DNA from: CAZEAC01 sp964510065 | GTDB taxonomy: Bacteria > Bdellovibrionota_C > UBA2361 > CAIXSY01 | Assembly: GCA_964510065.1 (NCBI GenBank) | Contig: CAZEAC010000099.1 | Location: 1 to 17,034 of the forward strand | Reading direction: 5' to 3' | DNA: 17,034 bases | Part shown: positions 7,604 through 14,879 of the stretch, in pieces | Numbering within the stretch: the first letter of the stretch is position 1 | Layout: each line of letters begins with the position of its first letter | The notes under the pieces: generated by a model | Told to the model about the DNA's origin: nothing | Database searches by the model: none | The model's input: the letters and a program-made list of their open reading frames with translations, nothing else | Program-made: the position numbers and the translations under genes

Positions 7604-8608
7604 GTGTTAAGTTCGAAAGTACAGCTTCAAGACACGCTTGAGAAAATGCGTGGGATTCCGGTCCTTGTTATCGGCGATCTAATACTCGATCGCTATATTT
7701 GGGGCAGTGTGTCGCGAATCTCGCCCGAAGCTCCAGTGCCGGTGCTGGAAGTGCGTTCCACAGAAGATCGTCTTGGCGGAGGTGGAAACGTCGCGCGGAA
7801 TCTTCGAAGCCTTGGTGCAAAGGTCTCAATATACGGTCTCGTTGGCAAAGATGATGAGTCGCAGCAGGTGCGTAAACTTTTGACTGACGAGGGTGCAAAC
7901 TGTGAAGGAGTCTTTGAGTTTCAGGGGATGCCGACAATAGTCAAGACCAGGGTTGTTGCCGGGCAGCAACAGATTGTGCGCATCGACCGAGAACTTTTTG
8001 ATCGAGAACATGGAGCTCCGGCGAAGAGCATGCTCAAAAAGCTCGTCGAGCTTATGAAAAAGAACCGAGCGGTAATAGTTTCAGATTACGGAAAAGGAGT
8101 TGTCACGCCACAAGTCATGCAGGCGCTCGAAGAGTTTCGGGAGAGTGGCGAATTCTCGCTTAAGTCTCGGCCATTAGTGGTGGATCCGCATCCTAGCAAT
8201 TACGGAATTTACTCCGGCATGACCGTGGCCAAACCGAATCGAAAGGAGGCGGAAATTGCTTCAGGGGTAAAAATTCGTGACCGTGATTCTGCGATCAAAG
8301 CTGCTGAAGTGCTGCTTCGCTTGTGGAAGGCCGAGATAATGCTCATCTCTCTTGGAGAGGGCGGACTGGTGATCGCGTTTGCCGATGGTACTGAACCAAT
8401 ACACTTGGAAACGCGGGCGCAGCAGGTGTTCGACGTGAGTGGCGCCGGCGATACGGTGACCGCGGTATTTACCCTGGCGCTTGCAGCGGGTGCGGTGCCG
8501 CGTGTTGCCGGAGATTTGGCCAACATTGCTGCGGGTATTGTCGTGTCCGAAGTTGGTACGGTCGCGGTCGATCCAAAGAAACTTCGCCAAGAGGTGGAGA
8601 AACTGTAA
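7604..8608 (+). CDS. hldA: D-glycero-beta-D-manno-heptose-7-phosphate kinase (monofunctional)
   Basis: PfkB/ribokinase-family sugar kinase, 334 residues, forming heptose 1,7-bisphosphate for ADP-heptose synthesis. Seen: VLVIGDLILDRYIWGSVSRI and SPEAPVPVLEV (HldE/RfaE N-terminal signature), RLGGGGNVARNLRSLGA (substrate site), VSDYGKGV, PLVVDPHPSNY, and DVSGAGDTVTAVF (277-289) with the catalytic base Asp283. The protein stops after this domain: the nucleotidyltransferase half of bifunctional HldE is absent, so a separate HldC-type enzyme should be encoded elsewhere. GTG 7604 follows the GT9 stop by nine bases. Its TAA overlaps the yicC ATG (TAATG). Confidence 0.9.
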   Translation: MLSSKVQLQDTLEKMRGIPVLVIGDLILDRYIWGSVSRISPEAPVPVLEVRSTEDRLGGGGNVARNLRSLGAKVSIYGLVGKDDESQQVRKLLTDEGANCEGVFEFQGMPTIVKTRVVAGQQQIVRIDRELFDREHGAPAKSMLKKLVELMKKNRAVIVSDYGKGVVTPQVMQALEEFRESGEFSLKSRPLVVDPHPSNYGIYSGMTVAKPNRKEAEIASGVKIRDRDSAIKAAEVLLRLWKAEIMLISLGEGGLVIAFADGTEPIHLETRAQQVFDVSGAGDTVTAVFTLALAAGAVPRVAGDLANIAAGIVVSEVGTVAVDPKKLRQEVEKL

Positions 8609-9504
8609 TGGCGCCGAAGCCTGAACTTTTAAGCATGACCGGATTTGGCCGAGGCCGTGCTGTACACGGTAGCCTCTCAATTGAAGTCGAACTTCGTAGT
8701 GTTAATCACCGATTTTTTGAGCTTAGCTGTAAACTTCCACGTGGTTATCAGGAGCTCGAGGCAGATCTCCGCGCACGGGTTGCCGAGTGGGTTGATCGTG
8801 GAAGAGTCGAACTCAGTGTTCAGCGCCAGGCCGAAAGCAGTACGGGTGCAGTTTATTCTGAAAAAAGCTTTAAGCAGTATTGGGCAGTATACCGAAAACT
8901 TCTAGGCGAAAAAGCTTTGCGCGAACCAGCGGTCAAGGCGCGAGTGGTCAGTGATATTCTTTCTAAGAAGGAAGTTCTCGGCGCGCCGGAGGATCAGGTT
9001 CAGTGCGCGCGTGAGCAGAAGCCACTTTTTAAGGCGCTTGATGCCGCACTTCTTGCGCACCACAAAATGCGAGCGTTTGAGGGAGCAAAGCTTGGTCGTG
9101 ATATCTCGCAAAGAGCAGCGACGTTAAGTAATATTGTCAGCCAGATGAAAGGAAATGTGTCTCACGACCCGCAGGCAGTGCGCGAGCGCTTGGTGGCGCG
9201 GGTAAAGAAATTGGCGCCGGAGGTACTTGCGGACGAGGCACGGCTTGCCAGTGAAGTAGTCTATCTTGTCGATCGTGGAGATATTACCGAGGAGTTTGTG
9301 CGTCTCGAGAGTCACTTCGCGCAATTAAGCCAAATTCTCAAAGGCACGGCGCAGGGGCGTAAGCTAGAGTTCTTGCTTCAGGAGTTAGGGCGAGAGTTTA
9401 ACACGATTGGGTCAAAGGCCCAAAATACTGCCATTCAGCATGGTGTGGTGCAGGCCAAGGTAGAGTTAGAGAAGATTCGCGAGCAGCTGCAAAATATCTC
9501 ATGA
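8608..9504 (+). CDS. yicC: YicC/YloC-family endoribonuclease
   Basis: 298 residues. Full-length YicC-like protein: near the start LSMTGFGRG and RSVNHRFFELSCKLP followed by ELEADLRARVAEWVDRGRVE, and the conserved C-terminal DUF1732 end with GRKLEFLLQELGREFNTIGS, KAQNTAIQHGVVQAK and a final helix. The family has been reported as endoribonucleases acting on RNA turnover. The start ATG shares one base with the hldA stop and the stop overlaps gmk (ATGA), so translation is coupled on both sides. YicC next to guanylate kinase is a well-known pairing; being joined to LPS genes is less usual. Confidence 0.95.
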   Translation: MAPKPELLSMTGFGRGRAVHGSLSIEVELRSVNHRFFELSCKLPRGYQELEADLRARVAEWVDRGRVELSVQRQAESSTGAVYSEKSFKQYWAVYRKLLGEKALREPAVKARVVSDILSKKEVLGAPEDQVQCAREQKPLFKALDAALLAHHKMRAFEGAKLGRDISQRAATLSNIVSQMKGNVSHDPQAVRERLVARVKKLAPEVLADEARLASEVVYLVDRGDITEEFVRLESHFAQLSQILKGTAQGRKLEFLLQELGREFNTIGSKAQNTAIQHGVVQAKVELEKIREQLQNIS

Positions 9505-10178
9505 GTGCAAAGGTAGATGTTACATCGGGTCGTGGCGGCTTGAAACGGCAAGGGGTGTTGCTTTGCCTGGTCGGACCGGCGGGCAGTGGCAAAACTACGA
9601 TTGGTCAGGACCTTTTGCATTTAGAAAAGGGCACGATTCGGCAGTCGATTTCGGTGACTTCGCGCACGCCGCGAAACAATGAAGTTAATGGAGTGCATTA
9701 TCATTTTGTCTCACCCGAGCAATTTAAAAAAATGGCTGCAGATGGCGATTTCTTTGAATGGGAAGAGATTCACGGTAACTGTTATGGTACTCCGCGTAAG
9801 CCGCTTGAGGAAACAATTGCTGGTGGGGTCGACCTTTTGCTGATAATAGATATAGTGGGTGCGCGAAACGTGAAAAAGGCGTATCCGAAGAATGCTTGTA
9901 TAGTGTTTGTGACACCGCTCTCGCATCGTGAGCTAGAAAAACGAATAGCGTCGCGTGGCGGGGCGTTACCGGACGAAGTGAAGAGGCGCCTTGCTACTGC
10001 GCGAGATGAATATGAGAGGCTTTTGCAGGATTGCCGAGGCGAGAAGCTGGTTGACTATCTCTTGGTGAACGAACAGGTGCAGGAAGCTTCGGCGGAATTT
10101 CGCAAAATGCTTCATGCAGAGCGAAATAAAATTGAACGGATTTCTGACAAAGATGTTGAATCGTTGTGCATTGGCTAG
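9501..10178 (+). CDS. gmk: Guanylate kinase
   Basis: Phosphorylates GMP to GDP with ATP in the cytoplasm; 225 residues, slightly longer than usual because of about 15 N-terminal residues and a C-terminal tail after the last domain helix. Seen: P-loop GPAGSGKT (25-32), GMP-binding SVTSRTPR (about 52-59), GVHYHFVSPEQF, FFEWEEIHGNCYGTPR, LLLIIDIVGARNVKK (usual 'DvqGa' reads DIVGA), and the lid-region RRLATARDEY. The ATG overlaps the yicC stop as ATGA, so it is translationally coupled. The 3' end runs to within seven bases of the next gene. Confidence 0.95.
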   Translation: MSAKVDVTSGRGGLKRQGVLLCLVGPAGSGKTTIGQDLLHLEKGTIRQSISVTSRTPRNNEVNGVHYHFVSPEQFKKMAADGDFFEWEEIHGNCYGTPRKPLEETIAGGVDLLLIIDIVGARNVKKAYPKNACIVFVTPLSHRELEKRIASRGGALPDEVKRRLATARDEYERLLQDCRGEKLVDYLLVNEQVQEASAEFRKMLHAERNKIERISDKDVESLCIG

Positions 10179-10185
10179 GAGGAGT

Positions 10186-10644
10186 ATGAAGAAAGGTACG
10201 CTGCTATTTGGAATTTTTCTTTTTACTATTGGGTTGTGTGGTTGCACGGCTAGTAAGAGCAGTGGTCCATTGCTCATGAGTAGTATTAGGCCGGCTTTGC
10301 CCGGCACGAAAGCCCATGATCTGAGTATCTCTTCGGTAGAGCTGTCGCAGGCGCTTTCGCGCAGCGAGCTTGTGCGCAAGCTTCGTATGATTCAGCTCTA
10401 TAAGTCAGTGGCCGAGTTCGAAACTGAGATTCCGGAGTACCGCCTTTTTGGAATTACTGAGGGCAGCCCGTATGCGCTGTTAGGATTGCAGAATGCTGAT
10501 GTCCTTGTTGCGGCGAACGATTACATTGTGCGAAGCCCGGTCGCGTTTGTGCAGTACTTAGGGCTTCTTCCTAATGAAAAAAGCGCCTTTATTGAGGTGC
10601 GGCGTGAGGGCGAGCCGTTAATCTTAAAATATAAGATTCGTTAG
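10186..10644 (+). CDS. Lipoprotein with GspC-like PDZ domain
   Basis: 152-residue predicted lipoprotein. Signal peptide MKKGTLLFGIFLFTIGLCGC with lipobox LCGC (Cys20). After a spacer, a C-terminal segment from about residue 85 reads EYRLFGITEGSPYALLGLQ, NADVLVAAND and GEPLILKYKIR, the pattern of the PDZ domain of type II secretion protein GspC. ATG 10186 is chosen because AGGAGG (10177-10182) lies directly before it; the frame opens earlier, inside gmk, but that would bury the signal peptide. No other type II secretion gene is in the window. It is the last gene of the operon. Function unknown; an outer-membrane or periplasmic scaffold role is inferred. Confidence 0.7.
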   Translation: MKKGTLLFGIFLFTIGLCGCTASKSSGPLLMSSIRPALPGTKAHDLSISSVELSQALSRSELVRKLRMIQLYKSVAEFETEIPEYRLFGITEGSPYALLGLQNADVLVAANDYIVRSPVAFVQYLGLLPNEKSAFIEVRREGEPLILKYKIR

Positions 10645-10712
10645 TCCTACATAAATATCTTTGAGCGGAGCACAATCCTGGTGAGATTTTCGGGTTAGGC
10701 CCAATTGACGCA

Positions 10713-10795
10713 CCTGCTCATTAAGTCCGGACTAACTCCGTGAGCTCTGTGGTTTAATTCCTTTAAAAACCACGGAGGTCACAGAGGGGGGGGGG
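10713..10795. repeat. Dispersed hairpin repeat, copy A, with G10 run
   Basis: Arm 10736-10755 (CTCCGTGAGCTCTGTGGTTT) matches the reverse complement of 10767-10786 at 17 of 20 positions, around a loop of about 11 bases. The two differences that are C/T allow G-U pairing in RNA. A left flank with TCATTAA (10718-10724) and CTAACTC (10732-10738) is shared with copy B. The right arm runs into ten Gs (10786-10795). The 273-base gap between the PDZ gene and the kinase gene otherwise shows only a GGGGAGG ribosome binding site (10907-10913). No T-run follows, so I do not call a terminator. Confidence 0.7.
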
Positions 10796-10917
10796 CTACC
10801 GACGCCTTATAAGCACAATTAGCAGCTCTTCCTGCGCAATTTCTCACTGTTTTCTCGCTTTAGCTGGCCCTATTTTCCGCCGACCCTACTCTGGGGAACA
10901 ATAACCGGGGAGGCGAA

Positions 10918-12087
10918 GTGCCGTCTCAAATAAAATCAAGCTCGATGAGCGAGCTGCTTGCGCGCCCGGCGCTTGCATCACGCTTTGATATACTCAAAAC
11001 GATTGGTGAAGGGGCGGCGGGCGTTGTGTATCTCGTGCGTGACCGCCAAAATCCAGAGACACCGGTTGCTCTCAAGCTCTTGGCCCGCGATGGCGCCTTC
11101 GATGAAAATACAATCGAGCGCTTTAAGAACGAATTCCAGATATGCCAGAAAATCCGCCACCCCAATCTTATTGAGGCATATGACTTCTTTGACCTTCAGG
11201 ATACTGCCGCATTTACCATGGAGTTCGTCGATGGTGCAGACCTTGGGAAAATATTTCGGGAGCGTAAGCTTTCGGTCGGTCAGATCGAAGTCCTCTTTGA
11301 GCAGCTTTTGTCGGCGGTAGAGGAGCTGCATCAGCATGATGTGTTGCATCGCGATATCAAGATGGAAAACGTGCTGGTGCGCAGAGACGGAGTGGTAAAG
11401 CTCAGCGATCTCGGTTTAATGAAGCAGTGGCAGCGCAATCTTACTCGTACCGGAGTGCTCCTCGGAACCGCGCATTATTTCCCCCCTGAATATGTGCGTG
11501 AGGGGAAATACGATCAGCGTTCGGAGATTTTCACACTCGGGGTAATGCTTTACGAACTTGTATCCGGTGACCGCTGGTTGCGAGATATGCCGGGGAATCG
11601 CGTTATTGAGCATCTTATAAAGACCCATTTCCAATTCCCTTTAGATACGCTTGCTGATCTCTCGCCGAAGCTTATGAAAGTCTTGGAGCGCTCGCTTCAG
11701 TATAAAGCCGCAAACCGATTCCAAACGGTAGGCGACATGAAAGCAGGCCTCGCTGGCGAATTTCCTGAAACAATCGCCAATAGTGGCAAGATAATGCCTT
11801 GGGATGACAAAGGCGCGCCCGCTCCCGCGGTCTCCGGCCAGGTAGATAGTCAAGCGACGCCACGCCGGTCCCTTGCCCGCCAAATGTTTTTTTTAGTTTG
11901 GATTGTGGGAAGCGTGGCGCTTCTTGCGATTGCGCTCACGCTCTTAGTCATGCGAGAAAATTCAGCCGCTGCAACGGCCAAAGATCCGCAGATAGGTAAC
12001 AAGAATGCGCCTACAATAAATTCTGTTATGCCGAGTGAAAAGCAAGGAGCAGCGCCCACGGCACGATTGCCGCAACGAGGTAAATAG
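10918..12087 (+). CDS. Eukaryotic-type Ser/Thr protein kinase, membrane-anchored
   Basis: 389 residues: cytoplasmic kinase domain (about 23-280), proline/alanine-rich linker, one transmembrane segment (323-345, FFLVWIVGSVALLAIALTLL) and a short 44-residue tail. Kinase motifs: G-loop GEGAAGVVY (30-38), ATP-binding K53 in VALKLL, E72, catalytic loop HRDIKMENV (144-152; D146, N151), metal site DLG (164-166) in place of DFG, GTAHYFPPEY, and DQRSEIFTLGVMLYEL. All key residues are present, so it should be active. GTG 10918 has GGGGAGG five bases upstream. Unlike PASTA kinases the tail carries no recognisable sensor domain. Substrates unknown. Its 3' end overlaps the convergent membrane-protein gene by 62 bases. 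Confidence 0.9.
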   Translation: MPSQIKSSSMSELLARPALASRFDILKTIGEGAAGVVYLVRDRQNPETPVALKLLARDGAFDENTIERFKNEFQICQKIRHPNLIEAYDFFDLQDTAAFTMEFVDGADLGKIFRERKLSVGQIEVLFEQLLSAVEELHQHDVLHRDIKMENVLVRRDGVVKLSDLGLMKQWQRNLTRTGVLLGTAHYFPPEYVREGKYDQRSEIFTLGVMLYELVSGDRWLRDMPGNRVIEHLIKTHFQFPLDTLADLSPKLMKVLERSLQYKAANRFQTVGDMKAGLAGEFPETIANSGKIMPWDDKGAPAPAVSGQVDSQATPRRSLARQMFFLVWIVGSVALLAIALTLLVMRENSAAATAKDPQIGNKNAPTINSVMPSEKQGAAPTARLPQRGK

Positions 12088-12424
12088 CAATTACTGTCTT
12101 GAGCGCCGAACCAACCCAAGAAATCCGACTTGAGAGGCCGCAAAGCGTGAGCACGATCAAAATCGCAAGCGATTTAACTACTATAAGCGCCGGGACAAGT
12201 CCGATCGAATCCATGAGTGTCCGAATGAGGTAGTTGCCCTCCGCCGCGGTTCCCCAGTTGAGAACGCCAGCCGCAGTAAGCAGGCCATCGAGAACCTGAA
12301 TTGCTATGAGAAGTAATCCGAGAATCTTAATCTCACGGGAGACTTCAGGCCGAGCCGGCAGCGCGGGTACCAGACGAAGCTCGTTAGGAAACGTTCCGGT
12401 CGGATATTCGAATGCTAACTGCAT
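12026..12424 (-). CDS. Three-helix membrane protein, DUF5658-like
   Basis: 132 residues from ATG 12424; a TTG four codons upstream is possible. After a soluble N-terminus come hydrophobic segments at about 33-52, 73-95 and 108-127. The first is followed by VLDGLLTAAGVL and AAEGNYLIRTLM, matching the 'D..lT......g...E.Npl' pattern of DUF5658-type membrane proteins; asparagine is followed by Tyr here instead of Pro. Function unknown for the family. Its 3' end overlaps the kinase gene end on the other strand by 62 bases, an uncommonly long convergent overlap that supports both stops being genuine only if both frames are real; the hydrophobic pattern argues it is. Confidence 0.65.
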   Translation of the reverse strand: MQLAFEYPTGTFPNELRLVPALPARPEVSREIKILGLLLIAIQVLDGLLTAAGVLNWGTAAEGNYLIRTLMDSIGLVPALIVVKSLAILIVLTLCGLSSRISWVGSALKTVIAIYLVAAIVPWALLLAFHSA

Positions 12425-12544
12425 GATTCTTACCAATCCCTAATTCTACGAGTTTACGAAGCGCAACGGACAGGCAGTTCCGCGAGGCTCTTATACTCTA
12501 TTCAGGGCTTGGTTAGAAATTGCTCCAGGGGAAATTGAACGCAG

Positions 12545-12689
12545 AACGGGGGGTAACTATTCATTAAACCCGAGAATTCTTTCCCTAACTCTGTGACCTC
12601 CGTGTCTCTGTGGTTTTTATAGTATTTGAACCACAGAGACACGGAGGTCGCAGAGTTAGGAAAAAAATTACCAACGGGGATGGTAACTA
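12545..12689. repeat. Dispersed hairpin repeat, copy B, bracketed by direct repeats
   Basis: Arms 12580-12615 and 12629-12664 are complementary at 34 of 36 positions around a 13-base AT-rich loop; the core contains CTCCGTGTCTCTGTGGTT. AACGGGGGGTAACTA (12545-12559) before it and AACGGGGATGGTAACTA (12673-12689) after it form a near-direct repeat differing by a 2-base insertion. The left flank 12553-12579 is shared with copy D. It lies in the 337-base gap between the membrane-protein gene and the 70-residue gene; the remainder (12437-12544) shows nothing I can name. There is no T-run after the stem on either strand, so it is not a standard intrinsic terminator. Confidence 0.85.
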
Positions 12690-12722
12690 ACCGAATTTAT
12701 TAGACAAGTTTGAATTTGCTGC

Positions 12723-12768
12723 TAATTAGCTTCTGCCATTTTTTTATCAAGTGGACAGAAGCTAATTA
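12723..12768. repeat. 13-bp inverted repeat at the end of the small gene
   Basis: TAATTAGCTTCTG (12723-12735) is perfectly complementary to CAGAAGCTAATTA (12756-12768), extended by CCA/TGG inside after a one-base bulge, with a T-rich loop. The right arm contains the stop codon of the minus-strand gene ending at 12762. It may end that transcript or protect its 3' end, but no T-run follows the stem on the minus strand. It differs in sequence from the GC-rich family. Confidence 0.6.
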
Positions 12769-12974
12769 AGACTGGGGAAGCGCTTAATCTTTTCTATGTC
12801 TTTAACAAGACTACAGATCTTTTCTCGCAGATCTTCGGCAAGGACGCAAATGAGAGTCCCAGTTTGTGAGATCGAGTTATCGGAATGCACGGTCTCTCGA
12901 GCAATCCACTCAGCGATATTTTCTAAGTGCTCAATTCGACTAGATATCTCCATCAGTCTATCGACAGTTTCCAT
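12762..12974 (-). CDS. Small helical protein of unknown function
   Basis: 70 residues, beginning METVDRLMEISSRIEHLENI, with no signal peptide or membrane segment. The sequence is nearly all predicted helix in two parts (about 3-28 and 43-64) joined by HSDNSISQTG, as in a small helical hairpin. I do not recognise the family. Evidence that it is a true gene is a strong ribosome binding site: GAGGGAG seven bases before ATG 12974 on the minus strand. It sits between hairpin repeats, the palindrome 12723-12768 covering its stop and the GC-rich hairpin 13067-13133 about 90 bases upstream. A dimeric coiled-coil or regulator-like role would be guesswork. Confidence 0.6.
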   Translation of the reverse strand: METVDRLMEISSRIEHLENIAEWIARETVHSDNSISQTGTLICVLAEDLREKICSLVKDIEKIKRFPSLN

Positions 12975-13066
12975 TACGCGCTCCCTCTAAAACCCGCATG
13001 CTTTGAAGGGTTAAGATGCGTACGATTTGGATGCCGACTCCTGATACTTTTCCAGTCGTCCTGCCA

Positions 13067-13133
13067 CTCCGCGCCCTCCGTGGCTCCGGTGTGATTACTA
13101 ATTTACACAGGAGCCGCGGAGGAGGGCGCGGAG
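13067..13133. repeat. Dispersed hairpin repeat, copy C (GC-rich variant)
   Basis: Arm 13067-13092 (begins CTCCGCGCCCTCCGTGG) pairs with 13105-13133 around a 12-base loop. The right arm has three extra bases, a TCC duplication-like insertion, otherwise only G-U-compatible differences. The motif CTCCGTGG/CCGCGGAG and the hairpin plan relate it to copies A and B, but the flanks differ and the similarity is weaker. It lies 23 bases beyond the stop of the minus-strand lipoprotein gene, so it could stabilise or end that transcript, though no T-run is present. Confidence 0.7.
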
Positions 13134-13156
13134 ACCACTCAGAAGAGCTTGAAATT

Positions 13157-14785
13157 TTAGCCCTTCGCCTCAAGCCCAATTAAATGCTGAGCATCAATGG
13201 TGAGCAATTTGTCTTTGAGCTCCACAAATACCGCCGAAGAGCCGTATGACCTCATCGCCGCGGTGCGGGTGGAGTCAACTGCGGATTTGCCGCCTGTAAA
13301 CATCGCCAAATTCCCCTGCACCGATTCAACGAGAACGGCGAGTTTTGGCATGTCGGTATAGACTGAGAGAATTCCCGGGGCTGACCCTGGGAGCTGTTTT
13401 ACTTTTGAAGCAAGAGTTCCCTGCAGTGACGAGCTCTTGTCGGCGCCGGCACTAAGTGACGCCTGAACAGCGCCTTCCGAACTGGCTAAAATTACACTGT
13501 CACCAAGCGATCCAATGAACGCACCGACACCGAGCGGGGTAAGAAAGTACTCGACTTCACCGCCGTTCAGCGCCTTCTTCTGCCAAGTAGGTTCGCTCTG
13601 AAGCTGCGAGGCGAGGGTCTTTCCGATGCTATCTTTCAAGCTTGCGCGTAGTGCGTCTGCCTTCGAGCTCTGCACGACGACAAAAAGCTCAGGAAAGGCA
13701 CTCGTTGGACCAGCATTGCGAACGCCAAGCGCCAAGGTGCCAACTGAATCGAGAAGCTCTGGTGAAATCCCGGCGGCGCCTGCCATAGGCCCAGCCTGTT
13801 TAATAAGATTTTGCACGACGCTTCCATCGAGCGATACAGCGATTACTGCATCTGAGGGAAGCTTGCTGAGAAGATTGGAGCGAGAGCCCTTCTCAATATC
13901 GCTTACCAGGTTCTTTTGCTGGTCGTCTTTAGGGTCTATGACGAGCTGACCATGATCTTTAAGTTCCGTGGTCATCGTGCGCGAAAAAGCAAGCGCAAGG
14001 AAAGGGTTGGTGGTCGAGGAAACTTTGACCTGCTCACCTTGCGAAGCCGCAAGCTTTTCGAGTTCAGGGACAAAAGAATCGATCGCTTTTGAAACGTCAA
14101 AATAACCGGCAATGATCTGATCGCCGCTAGTAAGTCCCGATACTGCTTTCTTATAGGCTTCAGTGGAGCGGAGCGCGCTAGTCCCAACATCCTGTTTCTT
14201 AAGAACTTTGACCACTAGGTCGCGCGAGGGGCTCGCTGCAATAATGTTTTGATCGCCGGCGATTGTTATCGGCGTCGTGCCATCCGATACCACTACAGCC
14301 TCGAAACCCTCAACCTTTTCGGCCTTCGCCGAAATGCCCTCGGTGCTCAATGCTTGGGTAATCGCCTGAATCTTTTTTGCGGCATCATCAACTTGCAATA
14401 CCGCTCCGCCAGACTGTGCCGCAACAAAAAATATGGCCTGTTTCAGATCCTTATTGTTTTCACGGCTAAGTATTCCGGATTTCTCGATTGCCTTGAGAAC
14501 CTGCCGGCCCTTTTCGAATTCTTCGCCCTGCAGCATTCCGCTGACCTCGGCGGGAACGACCTGTGTGCTCTTTGCGCCGAAAGGCGTTTTCTCGTAGCGC
14601 TGATAAGCCTCTCCGGCAAAGTTCAGCACCACAAAACCGGACGTGGCCGCCGGCAGCCGTTCAAGCACCGCCGATTCAAAAAGTGATGGGCCGCTAGAGC
14701 TCGACGACTCGGCCTTATCCTTCGAGCAGGAGAGAAGCGGAATGGTTAATGCAAGAAGGATTAACCAAAGGTTTTTTAATTTCAT
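13157..14785 (-). CDS. Large predicted lipoprotein, DUF3352-like
   Basis: 542 residues. Signal peptide MKLKNLWLILLALTIPLLSC with lipobox LLSC (Cys20) and Ser at +2, then a Ser-rich linker and a long alpha/beta region with repeated 'LP..a...v.l....' starts: ERLPAATSGFVVLNF (about 42-56), SKLPSDAVIAVSLDGS and KQLPGSAPGILSVYTD. These three similar openings suggest an internal repeat, as in DUF3352-type exported proteins. No catalytic motif is seen. ATG 14785 has GAGG six bases upstream. Ser at +2 would favour the outer membrane under the Enterobacteria sorting rule, which may not hold here. It follows the 202-residue lipoprotein gene on the same strand after 94 bases, so the two may form an operon. 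Confidence 0.75.
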   Translation of the reverse strand: MKLKNLWLILLALTIPLLSCSKDKAESSSSSGPSLFESAVLERLPAATSGFVVLNFAGEAYQRYEKTPFGAKSTQVVPAEVSGMLQGEEFEKGRQVLKAIEKSGILSRENNKDLKQAIFFVAAQSGGAVLQVDDAAKKIQAITQALSTEGISAKAEKVEGFEAVVVSDGTTPITIAGDQNIIAASPSRDLVVKVLKKQDVGTSALRSTEAYKKAVSGLTSGDQIIAGYFDVSKAIDSFVPELEKLAASQGEQVKVSSTTNPFLALAFSRTMTTELKDHGQLVIDPKDDQQKNLVSDIEKGSRSNLLSKLPSDAVIAVSLDGSVVQNLIKQAGPMAGAAGISPELLDSVGTLALGVRNAGPTSAFPELFVVVQSSKADALRASLKDSIGKTLASQLQSEPTWQKKALNGGEVEYFLTPLGVGAFIGSLGDSVILASSEGAVQASLSAGADKSSSLQGTLASKVKQLPGSAPGILSVYTDMPKLAVLVESVQGNLAMFTGGKSAVDSTRTAAMRSYGSSAVFVELKDKLLTIDAQHLIGLEAKG

Positions 14786-14879
14786 GTGGGCCTCATTAAA
14801 AGGTTCGAATATCGCGCGATCTTCCTGCTTTTTAGCGGATAACGCAAGAACTTCGTTCGATGCCGTGGCAGCGCTTGTG

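Noticed and set aside
10645..10917. Promoter for the Ser/Thr kinase gene
   Set aside because: TATTTT-like hexamers occur but have no matching -35 element at 16-18 bases, so I cannot support a site.
12580..12664. Intrinsic transcription terminator
   Set aside because: The stem is strong, but no T-run follows it on either strand; a repeat element fits better.
13157..14785. Several open frames on the opposite strand within the large lipoprotein
   Set aside because: Basic, cysteine-rich or arginine-rich translations without start signals, shadows of the lipoprotein codons.
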